A stretch of DNA of 64,000 nt from contig NZ_AP027042.1 of assembly GCF_027924605.1 (NCBI RefSeq), positions 3,387,524 through 3,451,523 on the forward strand. Reading direction: 5' to 3'. Source of the DNA: Dyella sp. GSA-30. Its GTDB lineage: Bacteria; Pseudomonadota; Gammaproteobacteria; Xanthomonadales; Rhodanobacteraceae. The notes beneath the pieces are model-generated. The model was not told the DNA's origin and made no database searches. It saw nothing but the letters and a program-made list of their open reading frames with translations. The translations under genes and the position numbers were made by a program. Position 1 is the stretch's first letter. Each line of letters begins with the position of its first letter. Shown in pieces: positions 1-9,956 of this stretch.

Positions 1-2
1 GC

Positions 3-497
3 GCCGAGAACACCGATGATAACGGCAGATTGCAAGGCATTCTGACGGGTCTGGCCGCGTTGCCCACGGCAGTGATCCTTCCGCTGCATCCCCGTACGCG
101 GTCGCGCATGGCAGCGGCGGGCATCCATTTTCCCGACAATGTTCGGGTGATCGACCCGGTCGGTTATCTCGAGATGGTCTGGTTGGAAGCGAATTGCCGG
201 ATGGTACTGACCGATTCCGGCGGCGTGCAGAAAGAGGCTTATTTTCATGGCAAGCCCTGTATCACCCTGCGTGACGAGACCGAGTGGGTGGAGCTGGTCG
301 AGATAGGCGCCAATCGCATCGTGGGCACGTCGTCCGTGGCCATCGGGCAGGCGTATGAGCAGATGCTGGCATGCGAGATTTCCGGGGCGGTGCAGCCTTA
401 CGGGAAAGGCCACGCCGCGGATCTCGTTATCGAAGCGCTTCTGGAAGGCCATCCGGTAAAGAGCGGTGCCAGGACGGCAGTCAGCGTTGACGACTGA
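3..497 (+). CDS. wecB: UDP-N-acetylglucosamine 2-epimerase, C-terminal part (5' end outside window)
   Basis: Interconverts UDP-GlcNAc and UDP-ManNAc in the cytoplasm to supply an activated amino sugar for polysaccharide synthesis. The frame is open from the left edge and begins with A-E-N-T-D, part of the conserved active-site loop of non-hydrolysing epimerases. It continues with LPLHPRTR, the LTDSGGVQKEA substrate loop and TLRDETEW. About 164 residues of a usual 370 are visible, so the gene starts before the window. An internal TTG at position 30 is not a real start, because the signature lies upstream of it. It ends 15 nt before the next glycosyltransferase gene and probably shares its transcript. 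A hydrolysing (NeuC/LegG-like) epimerase cannot be excluded from the C-terminal half alone. Confidence 0.85.
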   Translation, partial: AENTDDNGRLQGILTGLAALPTAVILPLHPRTRSRMAAAGIHFPDNVRVIDPVGYLEMVWLEANCRMVLTDSGGVQKEAYFHGKPCITLRDETEWVELVEIGANRIVGTSSVAIGQAYEQMLACEISGAVQPYGKGHAADLVIEALLEGHPVKSGARTAVSVDD

Positions 498-512
498 TAC
501 GTCGAGGATGCC

Positions 513-1829
513 ATGTTGAACAAGACCGACCCCAAGAAAATCAACCTGTTCGTGTTTGCCACGCATCACACGGCCAACAACATCGCGTCGCAGCGATTCA
601 AGGGCCTGTTGAAGTATCTGGATTTCCAGAAGTACCGGGTCTTCATCTTTTCGCGCACGACTGGCCAGGATGCCGTTGAGACAAACATGCCGGTCGGAGG
701 CGATGAAGCTTTCAACGACATCAACGTGATGAATTTTCGCGGGCATTGCGTCGGCTCGGAGTCGTCGGCGACCAGCTCGTTATTGTCGTTGCTGTCGGCT
801 TTTGCGTCGCCCACGCCATTTTTGGCGGCGGCGACCAATCGTGTGCTCGGACGCAGTAGCGATACCTGGCTGATCAACGCGCTGGAAGCGGCCGATGCGT
901 TATGCCGTGCGCGCCTTGCCGAAGGCGAGGCTTGCGTCGTTATCGGTACCTATTCGCCCATCGACGCGCTGGTTGCTGCCCGTTGCCTGTCGGCAAAGCA
1001 TCGCATCCCTTGCCTGCAGGATTTCAGGGACGGCCTGACCTTCGAGGCGCTGGGGCGGCAGGGCAGGCTCAGTGCGCTGTTGCGCCAACTGGTCGAGAGC
1101 CGGGTTGTTACGGCATCTGGCCTGGTGACGACGGTGAGCCGCGCGCTGGTGAGCGATTTCGAACGGCGTTACCCGAAGAAAAAGGTCGGGCTGATGCCCA
1201 ATGGCTACGATCCGGATGACTTCTCCGTGCAGGATGGCGACAGCCGCGCCGTAGCTGCTCAATTGATGGCGCAGCATGTGCCGTCTGGGAAGCGCTTGAT
1301 CGGTCATTTCGGTCGGATCAGCGCGAGCGACCATAGTCGCATCGGCAGTCTGGAATGCTTCGTACGTGCAATGAATGCGAGTGCGGAGGCACGCCAGCAT
1401 GCGCATGCCTTGTTTGTTGGAGAGCTGACTCCCATCGAGCGCGAAATCATCTCGCGCCTGGAATGCACATACAGCACGGTCGACTCGGTGCCGCGTCCAG
1501 TCGCCTTGAATCTGATGATGCAATGCCAGCAACTTCTATTGATTACCGGCGACGGTGTCGGTTGCGCCACCGGGAAGCTGTTCGAGTACCTGGCCGCCGG
1601 ACCGGAGGTGATCTGTTTTTCCGGCGTCGAAAACGAGGCCTCTCATATTCTTTCCGAAACCGGGGCGGGTGCTACGGTGCTGACGACTGACGAGACCAGG
1701 GCGCCGGCAATGCTGGATCGCCTGTTTGGCGTCGCGTCGGGCAGCGCCAAACAACGCGGTATCGGTGTTTACAGCAAGGTCGAACAGGTCCGCCAGTTCG
1801 ATCGTTGGCTAAGCGGCATGGTCGCGTGA
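513..1829 (+). CDS. Glycosyltransferase (GT4-like), exopolysaccharide cluster
   Basis: Predicted 438-residue GT-B-fold glycosyltransferase that would add a sugar to the lipid-linked repeat unit on the cytoplasmic face of the membrane. The N-terminal half starts with a Rossmann strand (INLFVFATHH) and an SQRFKGLLKYL segment typical of EPS-cluster GT4 enzymes. The middle has NGYDPDDF, the usual loop between the two domains, and the C-terminal half has GKLFEYLAAGPEVICF, the nucleotide-sugar-binding region with the E-x7-E-like pattern weakly kept. The ATG at 513 is preceded by GAGG. It follows the epimerase gene by 15 nt. Donor and acceptor sugars cannot be told from sequence. Family call is firm, specificity unknown. 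Confidence 0.75.
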   Translation: MLNKTDPKKINLFVFATHHTANNIASQRFKGLLKYLDFQKYRVFIFSRTTGQDAVETNMPVGGDEAFNDINVMNFRGHCVGSESSATSSLLSLLSAFASPTPFLAAATNRVLGRSSDTWLINALEAADALCRARLAEGEACVVIGTYSPIDALVAARCLSAKHRIPCLQDFRDGLTFEALGRQGRLSALLRQLVESRVVTASGLVTTVSRALVSDFERRYPKKKVGLMPNGYDPDDFSVQDGDSRAVAAQLMAQHVPSGKRLIGHFGRISASDHSRIGSLECFVRAMNASAEARQHAHALFVGELTPIEREIISRLECTYSTVDSVPRPVALNLMMQCQQLLLITGDGVGCATGKLFEYLAAGPEVICFSGVENEASHILSETGAGATVLTTDETRAPAMLDRLFGVASGSAKQRGIGVYSKVEQVRQFDRWLSGMVA

Positions 1830-1932
1830 TGCATACGCGATCGGCCAGGTTGATGCCGTCGAAGCTAGTCGCGCCTGTTGAGCCAGGTGTGGAGCGGAAG
1901 GTGGCGACCATGCCATTCGGATGGAGCCGCTT

Positions 1933-3234
1933 ATGAGCTCCGTTCAACTCTCGACACCGGTAGCCATGCCGCGATTGCTCAGCCCGTGGCAACGGATACT
2001 GACCACGCGCACTCTGTTCATGTGCGCCGCCACGCTGTTGCTATTCCTGTCTGTGGTGATTCCCAATTCGCTGCAGCTACCGACGGCCGGCATGTTGGCG
2101 GTCTGCTTTTTATTTTCCCTGCATGGTTTCCGGGTGGTTCCGGGGCTCAAGACGATCTTTCTGTTCTATGCATGCTCGGTGATGGTCACGCTGATCTACA
2201 TCGCCGTCGGCTATCTGAATGACGCGCCATGGATCGCTGCCGCACAGGTCGTGGCGATCTACATCGTCTCGCCACTCTTGTGGGTTTTCGTCTCGGCCCA
2301 TCTGATCCTCACGCTCGGCACCGAACGGCTTATCCATTGGTTCGTCTGGCTGGCGATTTTGTGCTGTATCAGCGTGGCGATCTATTTCGTGCTGTATCAC
2401 ATCGGCGGTGCGGCGGCGGTATCGTTCTTCACCGAAGCGGCCAACGTGAACAATAGCGACGGCTACTCCGCCGCCGTGATGCATGTCTACGGTTCGCTGA
2501 TCTTTCTATGTGGCGGATTCTTCAGCTCGCCCGAGCTGATCCGCAACAAGTTGCTGCGCCTGATCGTGCTGGCTGCGCTGCTCATATGCATTATCACTTC
2601 CGGACGATCGGCGCTAATCCTGTCCGTGCCCATCGGCCTGTTGCTTGGACTGATGCTTACGCCGCGCACCAGCGAGTATCGGCGCCGTCGTTCGCTGCTG
2701 ACTCAGGTCATCAAATATGGGTTGCCGATGCTGTTGGCTGGCGGGCTTGCGATTTTCGCCCTGGGCGAACTGGCGAATATCCATCTGTCGGTCATTTTCA
2801 ATAATTTTGCCGACAAGCTGGCGTCCGGTGGTGGCAGCGCCCGTTCGGGGCAGGCCTATGCCTTGTATCAAGGCATCCTCGATAGCGGCGGTGTCGGCGT
2901 GGGGCATGGCATCGGTGTTTCGTATATACGCAGCACCGATTACCCATGGCGCTATGAACTTGTCTGGCTGGCCACCTTGCTTCGGGTTGGCATCGTGGGT
3001 GCGCTTGTTTATGCGTCACTGTTCTTCTGGTACATCGCCCGTGTGATAAAGGCGGCCATCCTGCGTCACCTCACTCCGGGCATGAAGTTCATGTTCTGCG
3101 GATTTGTCGCGGCCTTCGTCGCGTCCAACACCAATCCGTACATCGAAGCCTTCACGTTCCAATGGATGTACGTGCTTCCGGTGGTGGGGTTCTTCATCGA
3201 CCACGCAGCCATGCGCAAGAGTGCATCGACATGA
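1933..3234 (+). CDS. Wzy-like O-antigen/exopolysaccharide polymerase, polytopic membrane protein
   Basis: Predicted inner-membrane polymerase of the Wzx/Wzy pathway, joining lipid-linked repeat units on the periplasmic side. The product is about 433 residues with some ten to twelve hydrophobic segments (for example TLFMCAATLLLFLSVVI near the N-terminus and FVAAFVASNTNPYIEAF near the C-terminus). A large polar periplasmic loop around residues 285-340 contains a G-H-G-I-G-V-S-Y segment, as in O-antigen ligase/polymerase proteins. The ATG at 1933 has GGAG six bases upstream; an in-frame ATG at 1921 lacks such a site. It overlaps the next gene by ATGA. Wzy proteins share little sequence, so the call rests on topology and context; a ligase is the alternative. 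Confidence 0.7.
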   Translation: MSSVQLSTPVAMPRLLSPWQRILTTRTLFMCAATLLLFLSVVIPNSLQLPTAGMLAVCFLFSLHGFRVVPGLKTIFLFYACSVMVTLIYIAVGYLNDAPWIAAAQVVAIYIVSPLLWVFVSAHLILTLGTERLIHWFVWLAILCCISVAIYFVLYHIGGAAAVSFFTEAANVNNSDGYSAAVMHVYGSLIFLCGGFFSSPELIRNKLLRLIVLAALLICIITSGRSALILSVPIGLLLGLMLTPRTSEYRRRRSLLTQVIKYGLPMLLAGGLAIFALGELANIHLSVIFNNFADKLASGGGSARSGQAYALYQGILDSGGVGVGHGIGVSYIRSTDYPWRYELVWLATLLRVGIVGALVYASLFFWYIARVIKAAILRHLTPGMKFMFCGFVAAFVASNTNPYIEAFTFQWMYVLPVVGFFIDHAAMRKSAST

Positions 3235-4376
3235 GGCGGCTCAAAGTTATTCTGTTTTCCAAATACTCACGGATGGGCGCCAGTTCGCGCTTGCGCAGCA
3301 TGCAGTATCTGCCGCTGCTGGCCGAGCAAGGTATCGATATCGAAGTATGCGAGCTGTTCCCAGACGCCTATCTGCAGGCCAGATACGGCGGGAGTGCATT
3401 TTCTGCGAAGAAGCACGTGTGGAAGTACTACTGGCGCCGTATGGTTCAATTGCTTCGCGCGCCGTCTGGCAGCGTGCTGTGGATCGAGGCCGAGCTGTTT
3501 CCCTACCTGCCTTACTGGCTGGAATCCATGCTTCGCCGATCCGCCGCGCCGTTCGTGGCCGAATACGACGATGCCTTGTTCCACAATTACGATCTGTCAT
3601 CGAGTTCGCTCGTAAGGCGCATTCTTGGCAAGAAAATCGATCGGGTCATGCGGCACGCATCATGCGTCATCGCGGGTAACGGCTATCTTGCCGCACGTGC
3701 GAATCAGGCCAGGGCCACGCGGGTTGAGCGTATTCCCACGGTCGTGGACCACCGGCGCTATACGAAGGTGACCCATGGCGAAAGGGAACAAACGGTGATC
3801 GGCTGGGTGGGTTCTCCAGCCACCCAGAAATACCTGCTCGATATTCGGCATGCACTGGCCCAGGTCTGCGCGAAGCACAACGCGCGCCTGCTGCTGGTCG
3901 GTGCCAACGCGCAGATGGTCGACGCACTGGCCGGCATTCCGGTGGAGCGGGTGGAATGGTCCGAAGACACCGAGGCAGCGACTATCGCGCGCATGGACAT
4001 CGGCATCATGCCGCTGGTCGATGGCCCCTGGGAGCGCGGCAAGTGCGGCTACAAGCTGATCCAGTACATGGCCAGCGGTTTGCCGGTAGTGGCCTCGCCG
4101 GTAGGTGTGAACGTGGACATCGTACGGCAAGGCGAAAACGGCTATCTCGCGGCCGACGATGCTGCCTGGGCGGATGCGCTGCAGCGGCTTGTAGGCGACG
4201 CATCCTTGCGGCAACGCATGGGCAGCGCAGGCCGCGAGCAGGTCGAGCGCGAGTACAGCCTTGCGGCCCAAGCGCCGCGCCTGGCTGCCGTGCTGCGTAG
4301 CCTGTTGCAATCCGATAGCGCGCCGACCGGCACGGCATCACCCAGGGTAGAGCAGTTCGATATGGAGCGACGCTGA
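3231..4376 (+). CDS. Glycosyltransferase family 4
   Basis: A 381-residue GT-B glycosyltransferase. The N-terminal domain opens with [18 protein letters not shown] and has a DDALFHNYD segment. The C-terminal GT4 domain starts near residue 180 with VIGWVGSP and includes [18 protein letters not shown], the conserved region around the donor phosphate, followed by [19 protein letters not shown] and a NGYLA turn. Its ATG at 3231 overlaps the polymerase stop codon (ATGA), and its own stop overlaps the next start, so it sits inside one translationally coupled run. It likely adds one sugar of the repeat unit. The sugar cannot be predicted. Confidence 0.82.
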   Translation: MRRLKVILFSKYSRMGASSRLRSMQYLPLLAEQGIDIEVCELFPDAYLQARYGGSAFSAKKHVWKYYWRRMVQLLRAPSGSVLWIEAELFPYLPYWLESMLRRSAAPFVAEYDDALFHNYDLSSSSLVRRILGKKIDRVMRHASCVIAGNGYLAARANQARATRVERIPTVVDHRRYTKVTHGEREQTVIGWVGSPATQKYLLDIRHALAQVCAKHNARLLLVGANAQMVDALAGIPVERVEWSEDTEAATIARMDIGIMPLVDGPWERGKCGYKLIQYMASGLPVVASPVGVNVDIVRQGENGYLAADDAAWADALQRLVGDASLRQRMGSAGREQVEREYSLAAQAPRLAAVLRSLLQSDSAPTGTASPRVEQFDMERR

Positions 4377-6355
4377 TGTGCGGCATGACCGGTTTTTGGC
4401 GGCCGCGCGGCGGCGTTACACAGGAAGCGATGAGGCGGCAGGTCGAGCTCATGTGCGAACGCCTGGTGCATCGTGGTCCGGACGACGATGGATCGTGGTG
4501 CGATGAAGCCCGAGGTATCGCGTTGGCTCAACGTCGTCTGGCTATCCAGGATCTTTCGCCAGCCGGACATCAACCCATGCACTCCGTGGGGGATGCAGGT
4601 GGTGGGCGCTACGTGATGGTGTTCAACGGCGAGATCTACAACCACCTCGATCTGCGCGAGCGCCTGGCGACGGAAGGCCATGCGCCACCCTGGCGTGGGC
4701 ATTCCGACACCGAGACGATGATGGCCTGCTTCGTCGCGTGGGGTATCGAACGCACCTTGCAGGCCACGGTCGGCATGTTTGCGATCGCCTTGTGGGACCG
4801 TCAGGACAAGGCGCTGACATTGGCTCGCGACCGGCTCGGCGAGAAGCCGCTGTACTACGGTTGGCAGGGCGACACCTTGTTGTTCGGCTCCGAACTCAAG
4901 GCGTTGCGCGCGCACGAGACATTTCGAAGCGATATTGACCGCGATGCATTGGCCCTGTTGCTTCGACACAACTGCATCCCGGCGCCGTACAGCATCTATC
5001 GGAATATCCGCAAGCTTCAGCCCGGACATTGGCTGCGTATACCGCTAGCCGACGACATGTCGATCGGCGATGTCGATGCGGTGCCTTATTGGCGCTTTAA
5101 CGACGCGGTGCAGACGGGCCTGGCCGATCCTTTTAGCGGGTCGGAAACCGAGGCCGTCGACACGCTCGAAGCGCAGCTGACCCGCAGCATTCAGGCACAG
5201 ATGTTGTCCGATGTGCCGCTCGGTGCCTTTCTCAGTGGCGGCATCGACAGCAGCACCGTGGTTGCGTTGATGCAGGCGCATAGCAGCCGGCCGGTGAAGA
5301 CATTCACCATTGGCCTGGACGAGGGCGGCTACGACGAGGCCGTGCACGCCAAGGCGGTCGCCCGCCATCTGGGGACCGAACATACCGAGCTATACATCCG
5401 TCCCGAGGATGCGCTGGCCGTCATTCCGCGTTTGCCATCGATGTACTGCGAGCCATTCAGCGACAGCTCGCAGATTCCCACCTTCCTGGTCAGCCAGCTC
5501 GCGCGACAGCATGTCACCGTGGCACTGAGCGGCGATGCCGGTGACGAGCTGTTCGGTGGTTATAACCGGTACCTCTCGGCGCGCAAAGTGTGGGGCCGTA
5601 TGCAGCAGATGCCGCTGTTGGCGCGCCGGGCGGCTGCCAGTGGCTTGCGTGCACTGTCGCCGGCAGCCTGGGACAAATTGTTCGAAAGCACGAAGTTCCT
5701 GTTGCCCAAGCGCATGCATCTGGCCACGCCGGGCGACAAGGCGCAGAAGCTGGCCGCCGTGCTGACGCTGTCGGGTGGCCAGGCGTTCTATCGTCAGCTG
5801 ACCAGTCATTGGAGCGATCCCGGCAGCGTCGTCATCGGCGCACAGGAGCCGCCGACGTTGCTGACGGATCTGCGCGCATGGCCACAGACAGATGGTCTCG
5901 AGCACTGGATGATGGCGATGGACGCGCAAACATACATGACCGACGACATTCTGGTGAAAGTCGATCGCGCCGCGATGGCGAATAGTCTGGAAACGCGCGT
6001 CCCTTTGCTGGATCACCGGGTGGTCGAACTGGCCTGGCGCATGCCGCTCGGTTTGAAGATTCGCGATGGGCAAGGCAAATGGCTATTGCGCCAGGTGCTG
6101 TACCGGCATGTGCCGAAGGAATTGATCGAGCGGCCGAAGATGGGCTTCGGCATCCCATTGGATAGTTGGCTGCGTGGGCCGCTGCGCGATTGGGCGGAAA
6201 ACCTGCTTGGCGAAGATCGCTTGCGGCGCGAAGGGTATCTGCAGCCAGCGCCGATCCGTCGATTGTGGGACGAGCACTTAAGCGGCAAGCGCAATTGGCA
6301 GCATCACTTGTGGACCATCCTGATGTTCCAGGCATGGCTGGGCGAACAGACGTAA
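4376..6355 (+). CDS. asnB: Asparagine synthetase (glutamine-hydrolysing) family amidotransferase of EPS cluster
   Basis: A 659-residue class II amidotransferase. Cys2 after the initiator Met (MCGMTGF) is the glutaminase nucleophile once Met is removed. The N-terminal domain has [23 protein letters not shown] and GHSDTE. The synthetase domain begins near residue 240 and carries the ATP-pyrophosphatase loop [10 protein letters not shown] and the later [17 protein letters not shown] and [10 protein letters not shown] motifs. Paralogues of this length are common in EPS clusters, where they may amidate a sugar acid or other carboxyl group rather than make asparagine; that role is inference from position. 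The start overlaps the preceding stop (TGATG). A free-standing role in asparagine synthesis remains possible. Confidence 0.85.
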   Translation: MCGMTGFWRPRGGVTQEAMRRQVELMCERLVHRGPDDDGSWCDEARGIALAQRRLAIQDLSPAGHQPMHSVGDAGGGRYVMVFNGEIYNHLDLRERLATEGHAPPWRGHSDTETMMACFVAWGIERTLQATVGMFAIALWDRQDKALTLARDRLGEKPLYYGWQGDTLLFGSELKALRAHETFRSDIDRDALALLLRHNCIPAPYSIYRNIRKLQPGHWLRIPLADDMSIGDVDAVPYWRFNDAVQTGLADPFSGSETEAVDTLEAQLTRSIQAQMLSDVPLGAFLSGGIDSSTVVALMQAHSSRPVKTFTIGLDEGGYDEAVHAKAVARHLGTEHTELYIRPEDALAVIPRLPSMYCEPFSDSSQIPTFLVSQLARQHVTVALSGDAGDELFGGYNRYLSARKVWGRMQQMPLLARRAAASGLRALSPAAWDKLFESTKFLLPKRMHLATPGDKAQKLAAVLTLSGGQAFYRQLTSHWSDPGSVVIGAQEPPTLLTDLRAWPQTDGLEHWMMAMDAQTYMTDDILVKVDRAAMANSLETRVPLLDHRVVELAWRMPLGLKIRDGQGKWLLRQVLYRHVPKELIERPKMGFGIPLDSWLRGPLRDWAENLLGEDRLRREGYLQPAPIRRLWDEHLSGKRNWQHHLWTILMFQAWLGEQT

Positions 6356-6422
6356 CACGATTCAGATTTCGGCATGCCGTTGGGGGACGGCGTACAACCT
6401 AGAGCTTTAGCGAGTTGTTTGA

Positions 6423-7544
6423 ATGACCTTCCTCCTCATTGCCAGCTTCCCTGATTCGATCCTACATTTTCGTGGGCCGCTGCTGGATGCATTGCTTGCG
6501 CGCGGGCTGAGCGTGCATGTGGCAGCGCCGGGATTGGATGCGGGAAGCCAGTGGTATGAGCCACTACGGACACGCGGTATCACGGTGCACGACATCCCGT
6601 TGCGCCGCACCGGCATGAACCCCTTGGCGGATCTGCGCACGCTGATCGATCTATGGCGTCTGATGCGCAAGATTCGCCCCGACTATGTGCTGGCCTATAC
6701 CATCAAACCGGTGATCTATGGCTCGCTCGCAGCGACGTTTGCCGGGGTGCCCCGGCGTTATGCACTGATCACGGGGTTGGGCTACGCGTTCCAGGGCGAT
6801 GGTGGCCAGAGTCGTGGCCTGTGGCGAGTATTGGCCAGAAGCCTGTATCGGCTTGCCCTTCGTCGCGTAAATAAGGCGCTGTTCCAGAATCCGGACGACG
6901 AGGCGCTATTTCGCACGCTGGACATCTTGCCCGCGACGACTTCGTCTTTTGTCGTCAACGGCTCGGGCGTAGATGTGGCGGCGTATGCCGTGGTGCCGTT
7001 GCCGGCGTCGCCACGTTTCCTGCTCATCGCGCGCCTGCTGGGTGACAAGGGCGTACGCGAATATGCCGAAGCGGCTCGGCACATTCGCAGCAAGTATCCG
7101 CACATTGCCTTCACCTTGGTCGGCTGGATCGACGAGAACCCGGATGCCATCGCACAACACGAACTGGATGGCTGGTTGGCCGATGGCGTGGTCGAGTACG
7201 CCGGTCGTCTAAGCGATGTGCGACCGGCGATTGCCGCCAGTAGCGTCTACGTACTCCCGTCCTATCGCGAAGGCACGCCGCGCACGGTGCTGGAAGCCAT
7301 GGCGATGGGGCGCGCTGTCATCACCACGGATGCGCCCGGTTGTCGCGAAACGGTCGTCGATGGCGACAACGGTTTTCTGGTGCCGGTGAAGTCGGTGAGT
7401 GGGTTAGTTGCAGCGATGCAACAGTTCATCGACGACCCCGCGCTGGCCGGACGCATGGGCGGGCGCTCGCGCGCGATCGCCGAAACCAAGTACGACGTGC
7501 ACAAGGTCAATCAATCCATGCTCGAACAAATGGGAGTCGCATGA
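6423..7544 (+). CDS. Glycosyltransferase family 4, PglA/EpsD-like
   Basis: A 373-residue GT4 glycosyltransferase. The C-terminal domain holds FLLIARLLGDKGVREY, then SYREGTPRTVLEAMAMGRA, ITTDAPGCRETVVDG and NGFLVPV, a pattern typical of the branch containing Campylobacter PglA and Bacillus EpsD, which transfer GalNAc or GlcNAc to an undecaprenyl-linked amino sugar. The N-terminal acceptor domain has YTIKPVIYGSLAA and a following R-x-Y-A-L-I-T-G-L-G-Y segment, also typical of this branch. It lies directly before the aminotransferase, dehydratase and PglC-like genes and overlaps the aminotransferase by ATGA, so it probably adds the second sugar after the one placed by the PglC-like enzyme. Specificity is inferred. 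Confidence 0.8.
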   Translation: MTFLLIASFPDSILHFRGPLLDALLARGLSVHVAAPGLDAGSQWYEPLRTRGITVHDIPLRRTGMNPLADLRTLIDLWRLMRKIRPDYVLAYTIKPVIYGSLAATFAGVPRRYALITGLGYAFQGDGGQSRGLWRVLARSLYRLALRRVNKALFQNPDDEALFRTLDILPATTSSFVVNGSGVDVAAYAVVPLPASPRFLLIARLLGDKGVREYAEAARHIRSKYPHIAFTLVGWIDENPDAIAQHELDGWLADGVVEYAGRLSDVRPAIAASSVYVLPSYREGTPRTVLEAMAMGRAVITTDAPGCRETVVDGDNGFLVPVKSVSGLVAAMQQFIDDPALAGRMGGRSRAIAETKYDVHKVNQSMLEQMGVA

Positions 7545-8770
7545 ATATCTCGACGCCAAAAAGCACCGCGCCAGCAGCATTGTCGGCGAACGCGCGTTTC
7601 GATGCTGTCATCGATATGGTTCGAAGCATCTATGGCGAAGGTCCGGTCGCGCTGCATCGTCCCGTGTTCGAGGGTAACGAGAAACGTTACCTGATCGATT
7701 GCATCGATTCGAACTTCGTATCCTCGGTGGGCGCCAAGGTAGTGGAGTTCGAGCAGCAGCTCGCCGCGTTCACCGGGGCTAGGTATGCAGTGGCGACAGT
7801 CAACGGTACGGCGGCATTGCACGTGGCGTTGCAGCTGGCCGGTGTAGAGCGCGATTGCGAGGTGATCAGCCAGGCCTTGACCTTTATTGCCACCTGCAAT
7901 GCGATTGCCTACTGTGGCGCGCACCCGGTATTCGTGGACGTGGAGCGCGAGACTCTGGGGATGAGTCCGGGTGCCTTGCGGGCATTCCTGTCGACGCACG
8001 TGGAGCGCAGGGGAGGGCAGGCGTTCAATCGGGGAACCGCCAGGCGCATCGCTGCCTGTCTGCCTATGCATAGCTTCGGTCATCCTTGCCGGATCGAAGA
8101 GATCGTTGCGTTATGCGACGAGTACGGCATTCCGGTAGTCGAGGATGCCGCCGAGTCGTTGGGCAGCTATCGCGGCGGTCGTCATACCGGCAGATTCGGC
8201 AAGCTTGCCACGCTCAGTTTCAACGGTAACAAGGTGATCACCACCGGCGCCGGCGGCATGATCCTGACCGATGACGATGCGCTCGCGACGCGGGCAAAGC
8301 ACATCACCACGACAGCCAAGATTCCGCACCCTTACGAATTCGTTCACGACGAGACCGGTTACAACTACCGGTTACCGAATCTCAATGCGGCACTTGGCTG
8401 CGCGCAGATGGAACGGCTACCCGAGTTCCTTCGTATCAAGGAAGAGATCGCTACTCGTTATGCTGCATTCTTCGATGCGAACGGCATGCGTTTTATGAAG
8501 CCGCCAGCCGGAGCTGTGTCCAATCACTGGCTCAATGTATTGCTGCTCGACTCGCTTGCCGAGCGCGATGCCTTTCTCGAGTACAGCAATAGCCGTGGTG
8601 TGATGACCCGTCCGATCTGGCGATTGATGACGCGCCTGGACATGTACCGGCACTGCCAGCACGACGGGTTGGAAAACTCCCGCTGGCTGGAAGATCGCGT
8701 GGTCAATATTCCATCCAGCGTTCCGGACCATGCCTTACAGAACTTGACCTTGCAGGTACCCAAGCCATGA
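7541..8770 (+). CDS. LegC/PglE-type PLP-dependent NDP-sugar 4-aminotransferase
   Basis: A 409-residue DegT/DnrJ/EryC1/StrS-family enzyme that would convert the 4-keto-6-deoxy product of the neighbouring dehydratase into a 4-amino sugar nucleotide. Visible are the NGTAALHVAL cofactor-phosphate loop near residue 88, VVEDAAESLGS with the Asp that contacts the PLP ring, and SFNGNKVITTGAGGM with the Schiff-base Lys near residue 231. The long N-terminal extension and VFEGNEKRYLIDCIDSNFVSS resemble the LegC branch. The true start at 7541 (ATGA overlap with the glycosyltransferase) is supported by the conserved N-terminus; an upstream in-frame extension reads through the previous gene and is not real. 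It overlaps the next gene by ATGA. Confidence 0.87.
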   Translation: MNISTPKSTAPAALSANARFDAVIDMVRSIYGEGPVALHRPVFEGNEKRYLIDCIDSNFVSSVGAKVVEFEQQLAAFTGARYAVATVNGTAALHVALQLAGVERDCEVISQALTFIATCNAIAYCGAHPVFVDVERETLGMSPGALRAFLSTHVERRGGQAFNRGTARRIAACLPMHSFGHPCRIEEIVALCDEYGIPVVEDAAESLGSYRGGRHTGRFGKLATLSFNGNKVITTGAGGMILTDDDALATRAKHITTTAKIPHPYEFVHDETGYNYRLPNLNAALGCAQMERLPEFLRIKEEIATRYAAFFDANGMRFMKPPAGAVSNHWLNVLLLDSLAERDAFLEYSNSRGVMTRPIWRLMTRLDMYRHCQHDGLENSRWLEDRVVNIPSSVPDHALQNLTLQVPKP

Positions 8771-9954
8771 ACGTGCTGCAAATGATTGGCCGCGATCGGC
8801 CGCTATTCGACGTGGACGTGCAACGTGAAGAACAGGATCTCTCGGCGAAAGTTGCTTCGAGCCGCTTTCTGGTGATCGGTGGCGCCGGTTCGATCGGCCA
8901 GGCGGTGACCCGCGAGATCTTCAAGCGGCGGCCGAAGGCGCTGCACGTGGTGGATATCAGTGAAAACAACATGGTCGAGCTGGTGCGCGATATTCGCAGC
9001 ACGCTTGGTTATATCGATGGTGACTTTCGCACTTTTGCGATCGACTGCGGTGGGCGCGAGTATGAGGCGCTGATGCAGGCAGAACGAGGCTACGACTATG
9101 TGCTCAATCTGTCCGCGCTCAAGCATGTCCGCAGCGAGAAAGACCCGTTCACCTTGATGCGGCTGATCGAAGTCAATGTATTGAATACGATCAAGACCAT
9201 TGAGCTGGCACGCGCGCGTGGAGCGAAGAAATACTTCTGCGTTTCCACCGATAAGGCCGCCAATCCGGTCAACATGATGGGTGCGAGCAAACGCATCATG
9301 GAGATGTTCCTGATGCAGGCCAGCGCCAAGCTGCCAATCTCGACCGCGCGCTTTGCCAATGTAGCGTTTTCCGACGGTTCGCTGCTGCACGGATTCAATC
9401 AGCGCTTCACCAAGCGTCAGCCAATCTCGGCACCAAACGACGTGAGGCGTTACTTCGTCACGCCACAGGAGTCGGGCGAGCTTTGCCTGATGTCTTGCCT
9501 GCTGGGCGACAACCGCGACATTTTCTTTCCGAAGTTGAGCGAAAGCCTGGACTTGACCCGATTCTCCGATATCGCAGTGCGTTACCTGGAAAGTCTTGGC
9601 TATGAAGCGTATCCGTGCGCCAGCGAAGATGAGGCGCGCGATCGTGCTACGGAACTGATCGGTCAGCGCAAGTGGCCATGCTATTTCTTCTCAAGCGATA
9701 CCACCGGCGAGAAAGATTTCGAAGAGTTCTTCACCGATGCCGAGACATTGAATATGCAGCGCTTCGAAAGCATCGGCATCATCAAGAATGCGCCCGACCA
9801 CGACGCCAGCCGGCTTAGCCATTTTCTAGAAGCCATACGTTCCATTCGCAGCGGATCGGCCTGGCAGAAGGGTGAGATCGTCGACCTGTTCAATCACATG
9901 ATCCCGGATTTCGCACACAAGGAAACCGGCAAATACCTCGATGGCAGGATGTAA
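8767..9954 (+). CDS. UDP-N-acetylglucosamine 4,6-dehydratase (FlaA1/PglF/CapD-like, soluble)
   Basis: A 395-residue short-chain-dehydrogenase-fold enzyme predicted to turn UDP-GlcNAc into the 4-keto-6-deoxy sugar used by the aminotransferase encoded just upstream. It has the NAD-binding GGAGSIG loop at about residues 38-44, NLSALKHVRSEKDPF, VSTDKAANPVNMMGASK with the Lys/Met-type active-site region of 4,6-dehydratases, and RFANVAFSDGSLLHGF. It lacks the N-terminal membrane domain of long PglF/WbpM enzymes. A C-terminal extension after residue 270 is longer than in FlaA1. It is coupled by ATGA overlap to the aminotransferase and is followed after two bases by the sugar transferase gene. Confidence 0.87.
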   Translation: MNVLQMIGRDRPLFDVDVQREEQDLSAKVASSRFLVIGGAGSIGQAVTREIFKRRPKALHVVDISENNMVELVRDIRSTLGYIDGDFRTFAIDCGGREYEALMQAERGYDYVLNLSALKHVRSEKDPFTLMRLIEVNVLNTIKTIELARARGAKKYFCVSTDKAANPVNMMGASKRIMEMFLMQASAKLPISTARFANVAFSDGSLLHGFNQRFTKRQPISAPNDVRRYFVTPQESGELCLMSCLLGDNRDIFFPKLSESLDLTRFSDIAVRYLESLGYEAYPCASEDEARDRATELIGQRKWPCYFFSSDTTGEKDFEEFFTDAETLNMQRFESIGIIKNAPDHDASRLSHFLEAIRSIRSGSAWQKGEIVDLFNHMIPDFAHKETGKYLDGRM

Positions 9955-9956
9955 TC

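Noticed and set aside
7340-7540. N-terminal extension of the aminotransferase frame into the preceding glycosyltransferase gene
   Set aside because: The ATGA overlap at 7541 and the family N-terminus show translation begins there; the upstream residues are a shadow of the other gene.
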